DNA of 20,473 nt from Akkermansia sp. GTDB lineage: Bacteria; Verrucomicrobiota; Verrucomicrobiia; Verrucomicrobiales; Akkermansiaceae. The notes under the pieces were generated by a model. It was given only the letters and a program-made list of their open reading frames with translations. It had not been told where the DNA came from and made no database searches. The position numbers and the translations under genes are program-made. Of this stretch, positions 7,212 to 13,795 are shown in pieces (the stretch's first letter is position 1; every line of letters begins with the position of its first letter). The stretch is from the NCBI GenBank assembly GCA_017628435.1, contig JAGBZE010000008.1, forward strand, positions 1 through 20,473, given 5' to 3'.

Positions 7212-7370
7212 ATGGAAATTAAACCCGAAGAGCATAAGAAGAAGCTTGTGTACCCGGTGGCTGTAGTAGTTGTTGTGGGGAGTGCCGTGTTATCTGGTTG
7301 CCAGCAGCAGCAACAGCAGAGCCTGGGAGGCGTTGTGCCACCGCAGGTATTTGGTGGCGTGGTTAAATGA
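7212..7370 (+). CDS. Short lipoprotein-like peptide 1, candidate substrate of the radical SAM enzyme
   Basis: A 52-residue peptide. Residues 1-11 are polar and end in HKKK; 12-26 are hydrophobic (YPVAVVVVVG); 27-30 are LSGC, a textbook lipobox; then six glutamines and a short Gly/Val/Pro tail ending GGVVK. If processed as a lipoprotein at C30, the mature part would be only 23 residues. Residues 1-34 are closely related to the next peptide (M-x-I-x-P-x-x-HKKK-L-x-Y-P, LSGCQQQQ). It is the first gene of a compact set leading into a radical SAM/SPASM enzyme. The arrangement fits a RiPP-type precursor or an enzyme-modified lipopeptide, which is inference. It is probably transcribed without a leader. 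Confidence 0.75.
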   Translation: MEIKPEEHKKKLVYPVAVVVVVGSAVLSGCQQQQQQSLGGVVPPQVFGGVVK

Positions 7371-7432
7371 ATGAACGCTCCGGGATTTCAACGCCTGTTA
7401 AAGCCTCAAGGTTATTCTACCAGACACCATGA
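7367..7432 (+). CDS. Possible 21-residue ORF tiled between the two peptide genes
   Basis: An ATG at 7367 overlaps the stop of peptide 1 (ATGA), and this frame ends in a TGA overlapping the ATG of peptide 2 (again ATGA). It would encode MNERSGISTPVKASRLFYQTP. It may be a linking mini-gene that couples translation across the gap, a third product, or chance. A second ATG at 7371 opens a 27-codon frame that runs into peptide 2. I see no conserved feature in the product. Confidence 0.25.
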   Translation: MNERSGISTPVKASRLFYQTP

Positions 7433-7695
7433 AAATCAACCCATCTATCCATAAGAAGAAATTGCTGTATCCCATGGCCGCAGCGGTGGTGCTTTCCGGC
7501 TGCCAGCAGCAGCAACATTCTCAGCGGCTGAGTGGCGCTCCTCTACCGCCGCCGGAGGTGCAGCTTGAACCCGTAGTAAAGCCGCAGGAAAAGAAGGGAA
7601 GTACCAGCCCGCAGAGGCTGGTCGGGAGAAAGGCTGTCAGGGAAGGGCGCGGGAAGAATCAACACTTTCCAGGTAAGAAACGAGCCTCACGGTGA
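7429..7695 (+). CDS. Lipoprotein-like peptide 2 with a long basic tail, candidate substrate of the radical SAM enzyme
   Basis: An 88-residue peptide whose first 29 residues repeat the plan of peptide 1: M-K-I-x-P-x-x-HKKK-L-L-Y-P, a short hydrophobic stretch, LSGC at 22-25 and QQQQ. A proline-rich section (APLPPPEVQLEPVVK) matches the VVPPQV...VVK end of peptide 1. It then adds about 37 residues rich in Lys, Arg, Gly and Ser with no counterpart. If lipidated at C25, the mature chain is 64 residues. Its TGA overlaps the GTG of the radical SAM gene (GTGA), so the two are very likely translationally coupled. No SD sequence precedes the ATG. The function is unknown; a precursor or partner of the enzyme is the best guess from context. 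Confidence 0.75.
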   Translation: MKINPSIHKKKLLYPMAAAVVLSGCQQQQHSQRLSGAPLPPPEVQLEPVVKPQEKKGSTSPQRLVGRKAVREGRGKNQHFPGKKRASR

Positions 7696-8807
7696 GAGAA
7701 CCACTTCAGCTGACCCTGTGCCTCACGCATGATTGCACCCTGCGTTGCGCTTATTGCTACGCCGGGCGCAAGTATGCGCATGCCATGACCCGCGAGGTGG
7801 CCGAGCTGGGCATGGAGACCGGGCTGGCGGAAGCGTTGCGCACCGGGCGCGGGGTGGATGTGAGCTTTTTTGGTGGTGAGCCGCTGCTGGAGTGGGATTT
7901 GTTGCGCTATTGTCATGCGTATATGGAGCGTCGCGCGGCGGAGCTGGGCGTAGCGGTGCGCTATGGCATAACCACGAACGGCACACTGCTGAACCGGGAG
8001 CGTCTGGCCTGGATGGCGGAGCGGGATTTCCTGGTGGGGCTTTCGGTGGATGGCTCACCGGAGATGCACAATGTGAACCGTCGCTTTGCCGATGGGCAGG
8101 GAAGCCACGCTGCCGTGGCACGTGCGCTGGAACTTTTGCAGGAGTTTCCCATGCTCCGCAGCCGTGTCATCTGTGTGGTGAATCCGTCAAATCACCACTG
8201 GCTCAGTGAGGGCGTGCAGTGGCTGAGTGCTCATTACAATGGCATCATTGGACTGAACTTTGACTATTGGAGCCAATGGAGTGATACCCAGTTTGAGACC
8301 CTGTGCCAGCAATTGGATGCCTTGCAGGAAAAAATGCTGGAATCCTACCGCGCGGGCAATCCCATACGCGAGGAGAATATCGAGGATAAGATATGGAGCG
8401 CCTTCCGGGATGAGGACTCCGCCTGCGCCCATTGCACCATTGGCGAGCAGGAACTCGCCGTTTCGGTGGACGGCCACTTTTTCCCCTGTTCGCGCATGGT
8501 CGGGGTGGGTGATACCCCGGAGATAACTTTTGGCAACGTGTATCTTGGCATCGACCGTGCTAAACAGGCGTATTATATTGCTACCCGGGGTAATGCCACT
8601 CCCGAATGCCGCCTTTGCGTGCTGCGTCACCGCTGCCTGAATACCTGTGGCTGCACCAATTTTGCCGGTACAGGTCACATCAACCAGGTGTCTCCCTTCC
8701 TGTGTAATCTGGAGAAGAAATTGATTGATGTGGCTGATACTCTGGCCGAGACTCTGTATCAGGAATCGAATCCGGCTTTCATGCAGCGTTTTTACGAGGT
8801 AAAATAA
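7692..8807 (+). CDS. Radical SAM/SPASM peptide-modifying enzyme (putative)
   Basis: A 371-residue enzyme. C15, C19 and C22 in DCTLRCAYCYAG form the CxxxCxxC motif for the SAM-binding 4Fe-4S cluster; GGEP at 61-64 is the SAM-contact motif; ITTNG and SVDGSPEMHN are family features. The C-terminal SPASM domain is complete: C248, G261 and C266, then C306xxC309x5C315xxxC319, and C338, with extra cysteines C245 and C321, enough for two auxiliary clusters. SPASM enzymes include sactipeptide, mycofactocin, PQQ and quinohemoprotein peptide modifiers and sulfatase maturases. No sulfatase or dehydrogenase subunit is adjacent; two short paralogous peptides are, and the enzyme gene overlaps the second by GTGA. 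There is no N-terminal RRE domain. The start is GTG without an SD sequence, fixed by this coupling. Confidence 0.9.
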   Translation: MREPLQLTLCLTHDCTLRCAYCYAGRKYAHAMTREVAELGMETGLAEALRTGRGVDVSFFGGEPLLEWDLLRYCHAYMERRAAELGVAVRYGITTNGTLLNRERLAWMAERDFLVGLSVDGSPEMHNVNRRFADGQGSHAAVARALELLQEFPMLRSRVICVVNPSNHHWLSEGVQWLSAHYNGIIGLNFDYWSQWSDTQFETLCQQLDALQEKMLESYRAGNPIREENIEDKIWSAFRDEDSACAHCTIGEQELAVSVDGHFFPCSRMVGVGDTPEITFGNVYLGIDRAKQAYYIATRGNATPECRLCVLRHRCLNTCGCTNFAGTGHINQVSPFLCNLEKKLIDVADTLAETLYQESNPAFMQRFYEVK

Positions 8808-8840
8808 ACCACGCGCCAGGAATTGTCTCCGGCGCGCGGT
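8808..8840. terminator. Hairpin terminator between the radical SAM gene and the convergent operon
   Basis: ACCACGCGCC pairs with GGCGCGCGGT with one A-C mismatch, and an inner GGA/TCC pairing closes the loop. It begins immediately after the radical SAM stop codon and lies 25 nt beyond the stop of the minus-strand gene, so it may serve both. It is related in sequence to the hairpin at 7113-7148. Confidence 0.6.
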
Positions 8841-8865
8841 CTGAATTGTTCTGGAAGAACCGTCC

Positions 8866-10083
8866 TTACTTCTTGCGGATGATGAATTTGCCGCGGGTAT
8901 CACGGGCATCCTCGGCATTATCGAAGGTTACAAAGATACGGGGATTGTCCATTTCGACGCCTTGAACAAAATAACTGGCGGGGGAGGTGAGGGTAATCTG
9001 GCGAGTATCCTCGCAGACGAGAGTGTCTCCATCGTACAACGCTACGCGGGTGACACGAGCCTGGTTGCGGCCGCCGGACGGTTCGAAGCGTACCTCGTAT
9101 TTACCGGCGGTATCAATCGGGAGCTTGCCGAGCAGTTCGGTGGGCACCCCCTGCATGGGGAGTGTGTTGGGAGCCCAGCCGCGCACATACTGAAGGCCCG
9201 GAGCCCAGTCGCGGATGACGATATCTGCGGATTGCCCCAATACAGAATCAGGGTTGAGCGCTTTCATCTGCTGTGCGTATTTGCGGATGAGTTCGGAGCC
9301 GCCGGCACCGACGCGTCGGCGGATGGTGCCGATGGTGAAGGCGCAGGCATTCTGTTTCTGCTGCACGGTGTGCAGCGGATTTGCAATAGCCTTGTCCATC
9401 TCTACCAGAATCTCTGCCAGCTTCATGTCCTTCACCTTGTCGCCCAGCGGGTTGTTGTGGAAGTTGAGGGCAGCCAGGCAGCCGGATTTATCCTCCGGGT
9501 CAGCTGCTTTGATAAGCTGTTGCACGCGGTCGGGGCGCTCCAGATTTTCGACGCGGCAGGCCTGCAGGAGCAGCTTGGCTCGTTCTTCGCCCTTGGTTTC
9601 TGCAGCTGCGGCCATAATCTGCAGCTGTTTCTGCAGACCGGCCTTGCGGCGGGAGATGGTGAGGGCGATGCGGCCGGCTTCGGGGTAGACCATGGCCGGA
9701 CCGGAAATCCAGGTATAGATGCGGCCCGTCTTGTCGTACATGACCACGGCGGGGAAGGCGTGCTTGCTGTGCACATGGGGCAGGGCAAGCTTACCCATTG
9801 TCTTTTCCAGCGTGGCCTTCTGCTGCTCGTTCATGCTTTCGGGAAGCGGTACGAGCATCATCACGGCCTTGCCGGCGGCTTTCACAACCTCGGGGGCGTT
9901 GTACAGGGCGGTAATCTGCGCCTTGGCTCGCTTGTCCCAGCCATCGCCGTAGATGAAGAGGATGTAGCCCTCCTCGTTCACCTTGGCCTGGGCCTGTTCA
10001 TAGGTGGCTGCTTTCGTGGCTGCCTGAACCGGCATCAGAGAGGCGGCGGCCAGGCACATCAGTAAGGAAAATGCAAGTTTCAT
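8866..10083 (-). CDS. Secreted thioredoxin-fold protein without CxxC, with a beta-sandwich C-terminus
   Basis: A 405-residue protein with a clear signal peptide (residues 1-21, ending PVQA). Residues about 25-150 look like a thioredoxin fold (YILFIYGDGW, then MLVPLP, then AFPAVVMYDKTGRIY, the cis-proline region). The place where CxxC would stand reads DKRA (50-53), so it is unlikely to be a redox enzyme. A helical middle (about 155-300) follows. The C-terminus (KYEVRFEPSGGRNQARVTRVAL and YDGDTLVCED) resembles a galactose-binding-like beta-sandwich. It starts 23 nt after a large secreted transglutaminase-like gene and probably shares its transcript, so the two may act together outside the cytoplasm. 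Substrate and partner are unknown. No SD sequence is present. Confidence 0.8.
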   Translation of the reverse strand: MKLAFSLLMCLAAASLMPVQAATKAATYEQAQAKVNEEGYILFIYGDGWDKRAKAQITALYNAPEVVKAAGKAVMMLVPLPESMNEQQKATLEKTMGKLALPHVHSKHAFPAVVMYDKTGRIYTWISGPAMVYPEAGRIALTISRRKAGLQKQLQIMAAAAETKGEERAKLLLQACRVENLERPDRVQQLIKAADPEDKSGCLAALNFHNNPLGDKVKDMKLAEILVEMDKAIANPLHTVQQKQNACAFTIGTIRRRVGAGGSELIRKYAQQMKALNPDSVLGQSADIVIRDWAPGLQYVRGWAPNTLPMQGVPTELLGKLPIDTAGKYEVRFEPSGGRNQARVTRVALYDGDTLVCEDTRQITLTSPASYFVQGVEMDNPRIFVTFDNAEDARDTRGKFIIRKK

Positions 10084-10106
10084 ATTGTTGCAGAATGTGA
10101 GGTGAA

Positions 10107-12566
10107 TCAGGCTGCGGGAGTGCCGTATACGAAGAGACCATCCATGTGGAAGACTTCCTGCGTGTCGGGGCGGATGACTCGAACATACAGAGCCTTGGGC
10201 TGCTCGGCCTGCAGGTCTACGCGGGTGATGCGCTGCTTGCAGGGGCCGGTCAGCTGGCCGGCGTTGTGCCAGTCGTCGTCCTTGCCGGTTTCAGATACCT
10301 GAATCTGGAGATTGTTGAGACGGTGCCAGTTTGCTCCATTGCTGTGAGCCACGATGACCACGCCGCTGATAGTAGCGTGCTTGGGCAGTTTCACCGCCAC
10401 CCACGGGTTCTTGTCGCGGTTGGTGTGAATCTGGCCCCCCTGGCGGGTGAGCACGTTGGCATGCGTGGCGGGCTTATCCCAGCGGCTGGTGGAGGAGGCG
10501 AAAATCACACCACCCTCAGATACCAGTTTGCCGGGGAATGCCTCAAACTCGCCGATGGGGCGGTTATCGTGAGCCAGAGCAGGGGCAATGAGCTTGCTGA
10601 CGGCCTGGAAGGCGCCGGCATCGCGCATGGATTCGGTGGTGAGCACGGCATTGGCCAGCGCTTTTGCTCGTTCCTCGGGGCTCATGCCTTCGCCGGAGGA
10701 AATAGCCTCGGTCATGATGGTGAGGATACGCCCCTTGCCAGCTTCGTCCAGCTTCTTAAGCATGTTGTTGCCGCATTCAAGAACGTAGGAACTGTAGTCT
10801 TTCTTGGTGATGGTGTTGTTCATCATGCTGCGGAATACCGTGCAGATGTTGTCCGTGGCGGCATTTTTGCGGACCTTGTTGAGCATGTCAATCTGCTTGT
10901 CAGCCAGCTCCTGCAGCTTCCAGCGCTCGGGGCCGCGCTCCTTGATATTCTGCCAGAAACAGGCAAAGGCGGCTTCCTGCTCCTCGGGCTTGGCTGCGCT
11001 CTGGGCCAGATTGTCGTACACAAAGTTGCGCACCAGGGTGGAGGCGCATTCGGGGTATACGGGCACCAGGTTGGTGCAGATGCTGTTGTTGAGCTCCATC
11101 CAGGCAGCGGTGTCCAGCTTCATGCGTTCCTTGAGGAAGGCGGAATGCTCGCGGTACACGGGGTAATTCAGCGGCTGGGCAGCCTCGGCCTTCAGGTAGA
11201 GTTGGTGAGCCTGCTGCCTGTCCGTGGCCATCTGAGCAAGGGCCCGGTATGCATTGGAAAGGCGCGTGGCGCTCTTCTGCTCGGGAGAATACAGGTCGGT
11301 GGTGAGGTGCAGGGAGGAATAGTTGTAGTTATCCATCCACGGGCGCCAGTGCAGACCACGCTGCCAGTCCACGGAATAGGCGGGGGTCCACTTGCCGTCC
11401 ACCCACACCACATAGGCACAGTGGGCAGGTTCACCCATGGTGAGCCCGGGCACGCCGTTGGCACAGGCTGCCGATGCACCGAAATGGGACAGACCGCCGC
11501 ACACGCCACCCACTTCCTGGGTGAACTTGTGGTGGTTGTTCAGGTACATGCCTTCAAACGGTTCGAAATAGGGGGACCCGTGAATGCTGTCGCCGTAGAC
11601 ATTGTGAAGCACATAACCGCAGCGCCAGCAGCAGCCTGTGTAGCGCTCATCGGTCAGATGCACGTACTTGAGTGCCCACTCAAGGCGTTCCGGCTTGCCG
11701 GAGCTGTGGTCTCCTTTCCAGCCGCATGTTACGCGACGCAGCAGGAACGGTAACGTATCGAACTGCGGGTGCAGGCGATTCTGGCGCCAGTTGCGTACAA
11801 AGTATTCGGCTCGTTCACAGGCATTGTTCACCGTCCAGCCGAAGCGGGCGTATTCGATGGCTGTGGCTGTGGCAATATCGCGGGGCACGCGTTCATTGGG
11901 CAGCATTTTGGTGTAGCGTTCCATCATGTTGGCCAGCATGTTGAGCATGCGTCCGGGCATGATGCATTCGCCGCTGTACACAACATCACCCAGCCAGCCC
12001 AGGTCATTGGCCATCAGCTCGATGAGCCTGGATGCGCGAGGACGTTTCACCACATCTGCCAGGCGCATGGGCTGCTTGAGTTCTGCCTCCAGCTCGGCAA
12101 TTTCCCCTTTCAGCTTGTTGATAAAGTAACGGGCGCTTTCCTGGGCAGATTCACCGCCAAGCAGGGGAAGCTCTGCCTCTCTTTCGGCAAGTTTCTTCTT
12201 CCTGTCGTTCAGCTGTTTTTCCAGGTTTGCGGCGTAGTCTGCATAGGCTTTTTCAGAAGCAATTTCCGCGTGGGCAAGATACCAGTTTGCCAGCAGCAGT
12301 CGGTTATATTCGCTCTTCAGGAAGCTCTTGATTGCGCTCTCCTCATTGTTCTTCAGTCGGGCTTGAATCTTTTTTGCCAGAGAGTCACGCAGAGCTGCCG
12401 GGTTCTGCCAATCTTTGCTGGTGGTGATGGTGTACGTGGTTGCTGCAGGCTTGGCTGTGGTGGCCGGCAGTACAGGGGCCGGTGCTATGGGGGTGGGCCC
12501 CTGGGCTGAGGCCTGCATGCCACATGCTGCCAGCAGTACCGTCAGGATATTAAGCTGTTGTTTCAT
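10107..12566 (-). CDS. Secreted transglutaminase-like protein with a C-terminal F5/8 type C-like domain
   Basis: An 819-residue exported protein (signal peptide about 1-21, then a Pro/Ala/Thr linker). Residues about 110-170 form a charged coiled coil. The catalytic core has C356 in GGVCGGLS, H382 in PAHCAYVVW and D400 in YSVDW, the Cys-His-Asp order of the transglutaminase-like fold. A helical repeat-like region follows (about 430-660). Residues about 670-817 resemble an F5/8 type C (discoidin) domain: ASSTSRWDKPATHANVL, WVAVKLPKHATISGVVI and YVRVIRPD, a fold that often binds sugars. A role in processing or binding host or cell-wall glycoproteins is plausible but unproven. It has its own promoter and is followed by the thioredoxin-fold gene. 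It differs from the 680-residue transglutaminase-like protein at the left end, beyond the shared fold. Confidence 0.85.
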   Translation of the reverse strand: MKQQLNILTVLLAACGMQASAQGPTPIAPAPVLPATTAKPAATTYTITTSKDWQNPAALRDSLAKKIQARLKNNEESAIKSFLKSEYNRLLLANWYLAHAEIASEKAYADYAANLEKQLNDRKKKLAEREAELPLLGGESAQESARYFINKLKGEIAELEAELKQPMRLADVVKRPRASRLIELMANDLGWLGDVVYSGECIMPGRMLNMLANMMERYTKMLPNERVPRDIATATAIEYARFGWTVNNACERAEYFVRNWRQNRLHPQFDTLPFLLRRVTCGWKGDHSSGKPERLEWALKYVHLTDERYTGCCWRCGYVLHNVYGDSIHGSPYFEPFEGMYLNNHHKFTQEVGGVCGGLSHFGASAACANGVPGLTMGEPAHCAYVVWVDGKWTPAYSVDWQRGLHWRPWMDNYNYSSLHLTTDLYSPEQKSATRLSNAYRALAQMATDRQQAHQLYLKAEAAQPLNYPVYREHSAFLKERMKLDTAAWMELNNSICTNLVPVYPECASTLVRNFVYDNLAQSAAKPEEQEAAFACFWQNIKERGPERWKLQELADKQIDMLNKVRKNAATDNICTVFRSMMNNTITKKDYSSYVLECGNNMLKKLDEAGKGRILTIMTEAISSGEGMSPEERAKALANAVLTTESMRDAGAFQAVSKLIAPALAHDNRPIGEFEAFPGKLVSEGGVIFASSTSRWDKPATHANVLTRQGGQIHTNRDKNPWVAVKLPKHATISGVVIVAHSNGANWHRLNNLQIQVSETGKDDDWHNAGQLTGPCKQRITRVDLQAEQPKALYVRVIRPDTQEVFHMDGLFVYGTPAA

Positions 12567-12601
12567 GGTGTTTATAACAGGGAAAATTCGGAGTCTGGCT
12601 C

Positions 12602-12630
12602 ATAGTATAATTCTGCCTCTGAATCGTCAA
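12602..12630 (-). promoter_or_regulatory. Promoter of the secreted transglutaminase/thioredoxin-fold operon
   Basis: On the minus strand, TTGACG (12625-12630), a 17-nt spacer and TACTAT (12602-12607); an overlapping TATACT gives a better -10 at spacing 15. The leader would be about 30 nt. I see no terminator between it and the metallophosphoesterase stop, so read-through from upstream is possible. Confidence 0.6.
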
Positions 12631-12659
12631 GCAAATAGTACGGAAAAGTTAAGCAAAAT

Positions 12660-13787
12660 TCAGCTCTGAGGGATGAGGTGAATGAGGGTGATTTCTGCCG
12701 GGGTGAACAGGCGGAGCGGGAGCCCTGACCAGATGGATGTTGCGTTGGAGACATACACCAGCGTGTTATCCCGGCGGTACAGGCCCTGAACCAGGCCGTC
12801 ATTAGAGAGGGCAATGAGTTGACGCAACCCTGGGGCCATGCCTCCATGGGTGTGGCCGGAGAGTTGCAGAGTCACGCCGTGTCTGGCTGCTGCAACGGCT
12901 ATGCGGGGTTGGTGTGCCAGCAGGATGGTAGGTTTGTCCTGCGGAGCTCCGGCTAGTGCTTTATCCAGATTGGGTGCTTCTTCGTTGTCTCGCGCCGCAG
13001 CAGGGTCGGTAATGCCGGCCAGCACCAGGTGCCCCGGGCCGGGGAGCACGTGTTCATTGTTCAGAAAGCGAATGCCAAGGCTGCTCAGGTAGCGTTGCCA
13101 TGCCTGGTGTCCTGAGAAGTAGTCGTGATTCCCGTGCACGGCATAGGTGCCCCAGCGGGATTTCAGGTGGCGCAGCGGCGCCAGCGCCGGGGCGAGCTGG
13201 TAAATGTGTCCATCCTCGAAATCTCCGGTAATGACGATTGCATCCGCCTGCAGTGCGTTGGTGCGGGCTACTACTTCGCGGAAGAATTCTGCCTGTTTGT
13301 AGCGGTCTGCATGCAGGTCGGTGAGCATGGCCAGGCGCACTGGATGCTGCAGTCTGGGAATAGTCAGGGTGATTTCCTTTACCTCCGGCAGGGTAAATGC
13401 CTGGTACATGCCCCAGGCGGCAGTACCCATGGCCAGCGGAGCCGCTAGGCTGAACAGGGTGAATTTCACCTTGTGCAGTTTTTTGCTGCGCCTCCATATC
13501 AGGGATGGCAGAAGGAATAACAGTTCCATCGCAAGCAGCAGCACCAGCAGAATCAGCAGGGCTGTGAAAAGCCAGGTGCACAGCAGTTCAACGGCCATGG
13601 GGCAGGCTGGCCGGAAGAAGTGGCCGCCGTATATTTTATACAGCAGCGGGTATCGGAAGGCACCCAGGCCCAGGGGCACGCAGAGCAGCACTTTCCACCA
13701 CCAGCGCAGCGGCAGCGGCCAGATGATCCGCCACAGCATGTAGCCGAATAATACGCAGCCAATGCCTACTGTGCTGATGACGAACAT
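12660..13787 (-). CDS. Membrane-anchored metallophosphoesterase (calcineurin-like)
   Basis: A 375-residue protein. The N-terminal 140 residues contain about four hydrophobic segments (starting near 3, 32, 67 and 108). The rest is a calcineurin-like phosphoesterase domain carrying all metal-binding motifs: D157-x-H159 in TDLHAD, G-D189 in TGDFEDG, G-N220-H221-D222, H292 in AHQP, and G-H312-T-H314 in SGHTHGG. This plan is that of YkuE/YaeI-type enzymes, some of which cleave phosphate or pyrophosphate bonds in lipid precursors; the exact substrate is not readable from sequence. It begins 8 nt after the histidine kinase stop, so it belongs to the response regulator-kinase transcript and may be an effector or signal-linked enzyme of that system. 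Confidence 0.9.
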   Translation of the reverse strand: MFVISTVGIGCVLFGYMLWRIIWPLPLRWWWKVLLCVPLGLGAFRYPLLYKIYGGHFFRPACPMAVELLCTWLFTALLILLVLLLAMELLFLLPSLIWRRSKKLHKVKFTLFSLAAPLAMGTAAWGMYQAFTLPEVKEITLTIPRLQHPVRLAMLTDLHADRYKQAEFFREVVARTNALQADAIVITGDFEDGHIYQLAPALAPLRHLKSRWGTYAVHGNHDYFSGHQAWQRYLSSLGIRFLNNEHVLPGPGHLVLAGITDPAAARDNEEAPNLDKALAGAPQDKPTILLAHQPRIAVAAARHGVTLQLSGHTHGGMAPGLRQLIALSNDGLVQGLYRRDNTLVYVSNATSIWSGLPLRLFTPAEITLIHLIPQS

Positions 13788-13795
13788 AAAGGGAA

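Larger units (their letters stand above)
7212..7515 (+). repeat. Diverged tandem duplication encoding the shared peptide N-terminus
   Basis: The 5' parts of the two peptide genes (7212-7313 and 7429-7515) are paralogous. Short blocks are still identical in DNA (CATAAGAAGAA and TGCCAGCAGCAGCAACA), but most conserved codons differ synonymously. The second copy is five codons shorter in its hydrophobic stretch. Confidence 0.7.

Noticed and set aside
7298..7318. CAG/CAA runs in the peptide genes as a slippage microsatellite
   Set aside because: The runs are short, mixed CAG and CAA, and encode a glutamine motif conserved in both peptides, so selection on protein is the simpler explanation.
7692..8807. 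Anaerobic sulfatase maturase
   Set aside because: The SPASM cysteine plan is shared, but there is no sulfatase nearby while two paralogous short peptides are directly coupled to the enzyme gene. A profile search could still reverse this.
8962..10065. A 367-codon open frame opposite the thioredoxin-fold gene
   Set aside because: Antisense shadow with no domain; the opposite strand has a signal peptide and coherent fold.
10146..11753. A 535-codon open frame opposite the secreted transglutaminase gene
   Set aside because: It is the same type of antisense artefact; the minus-strand product has a signal peptide and recognised folds.
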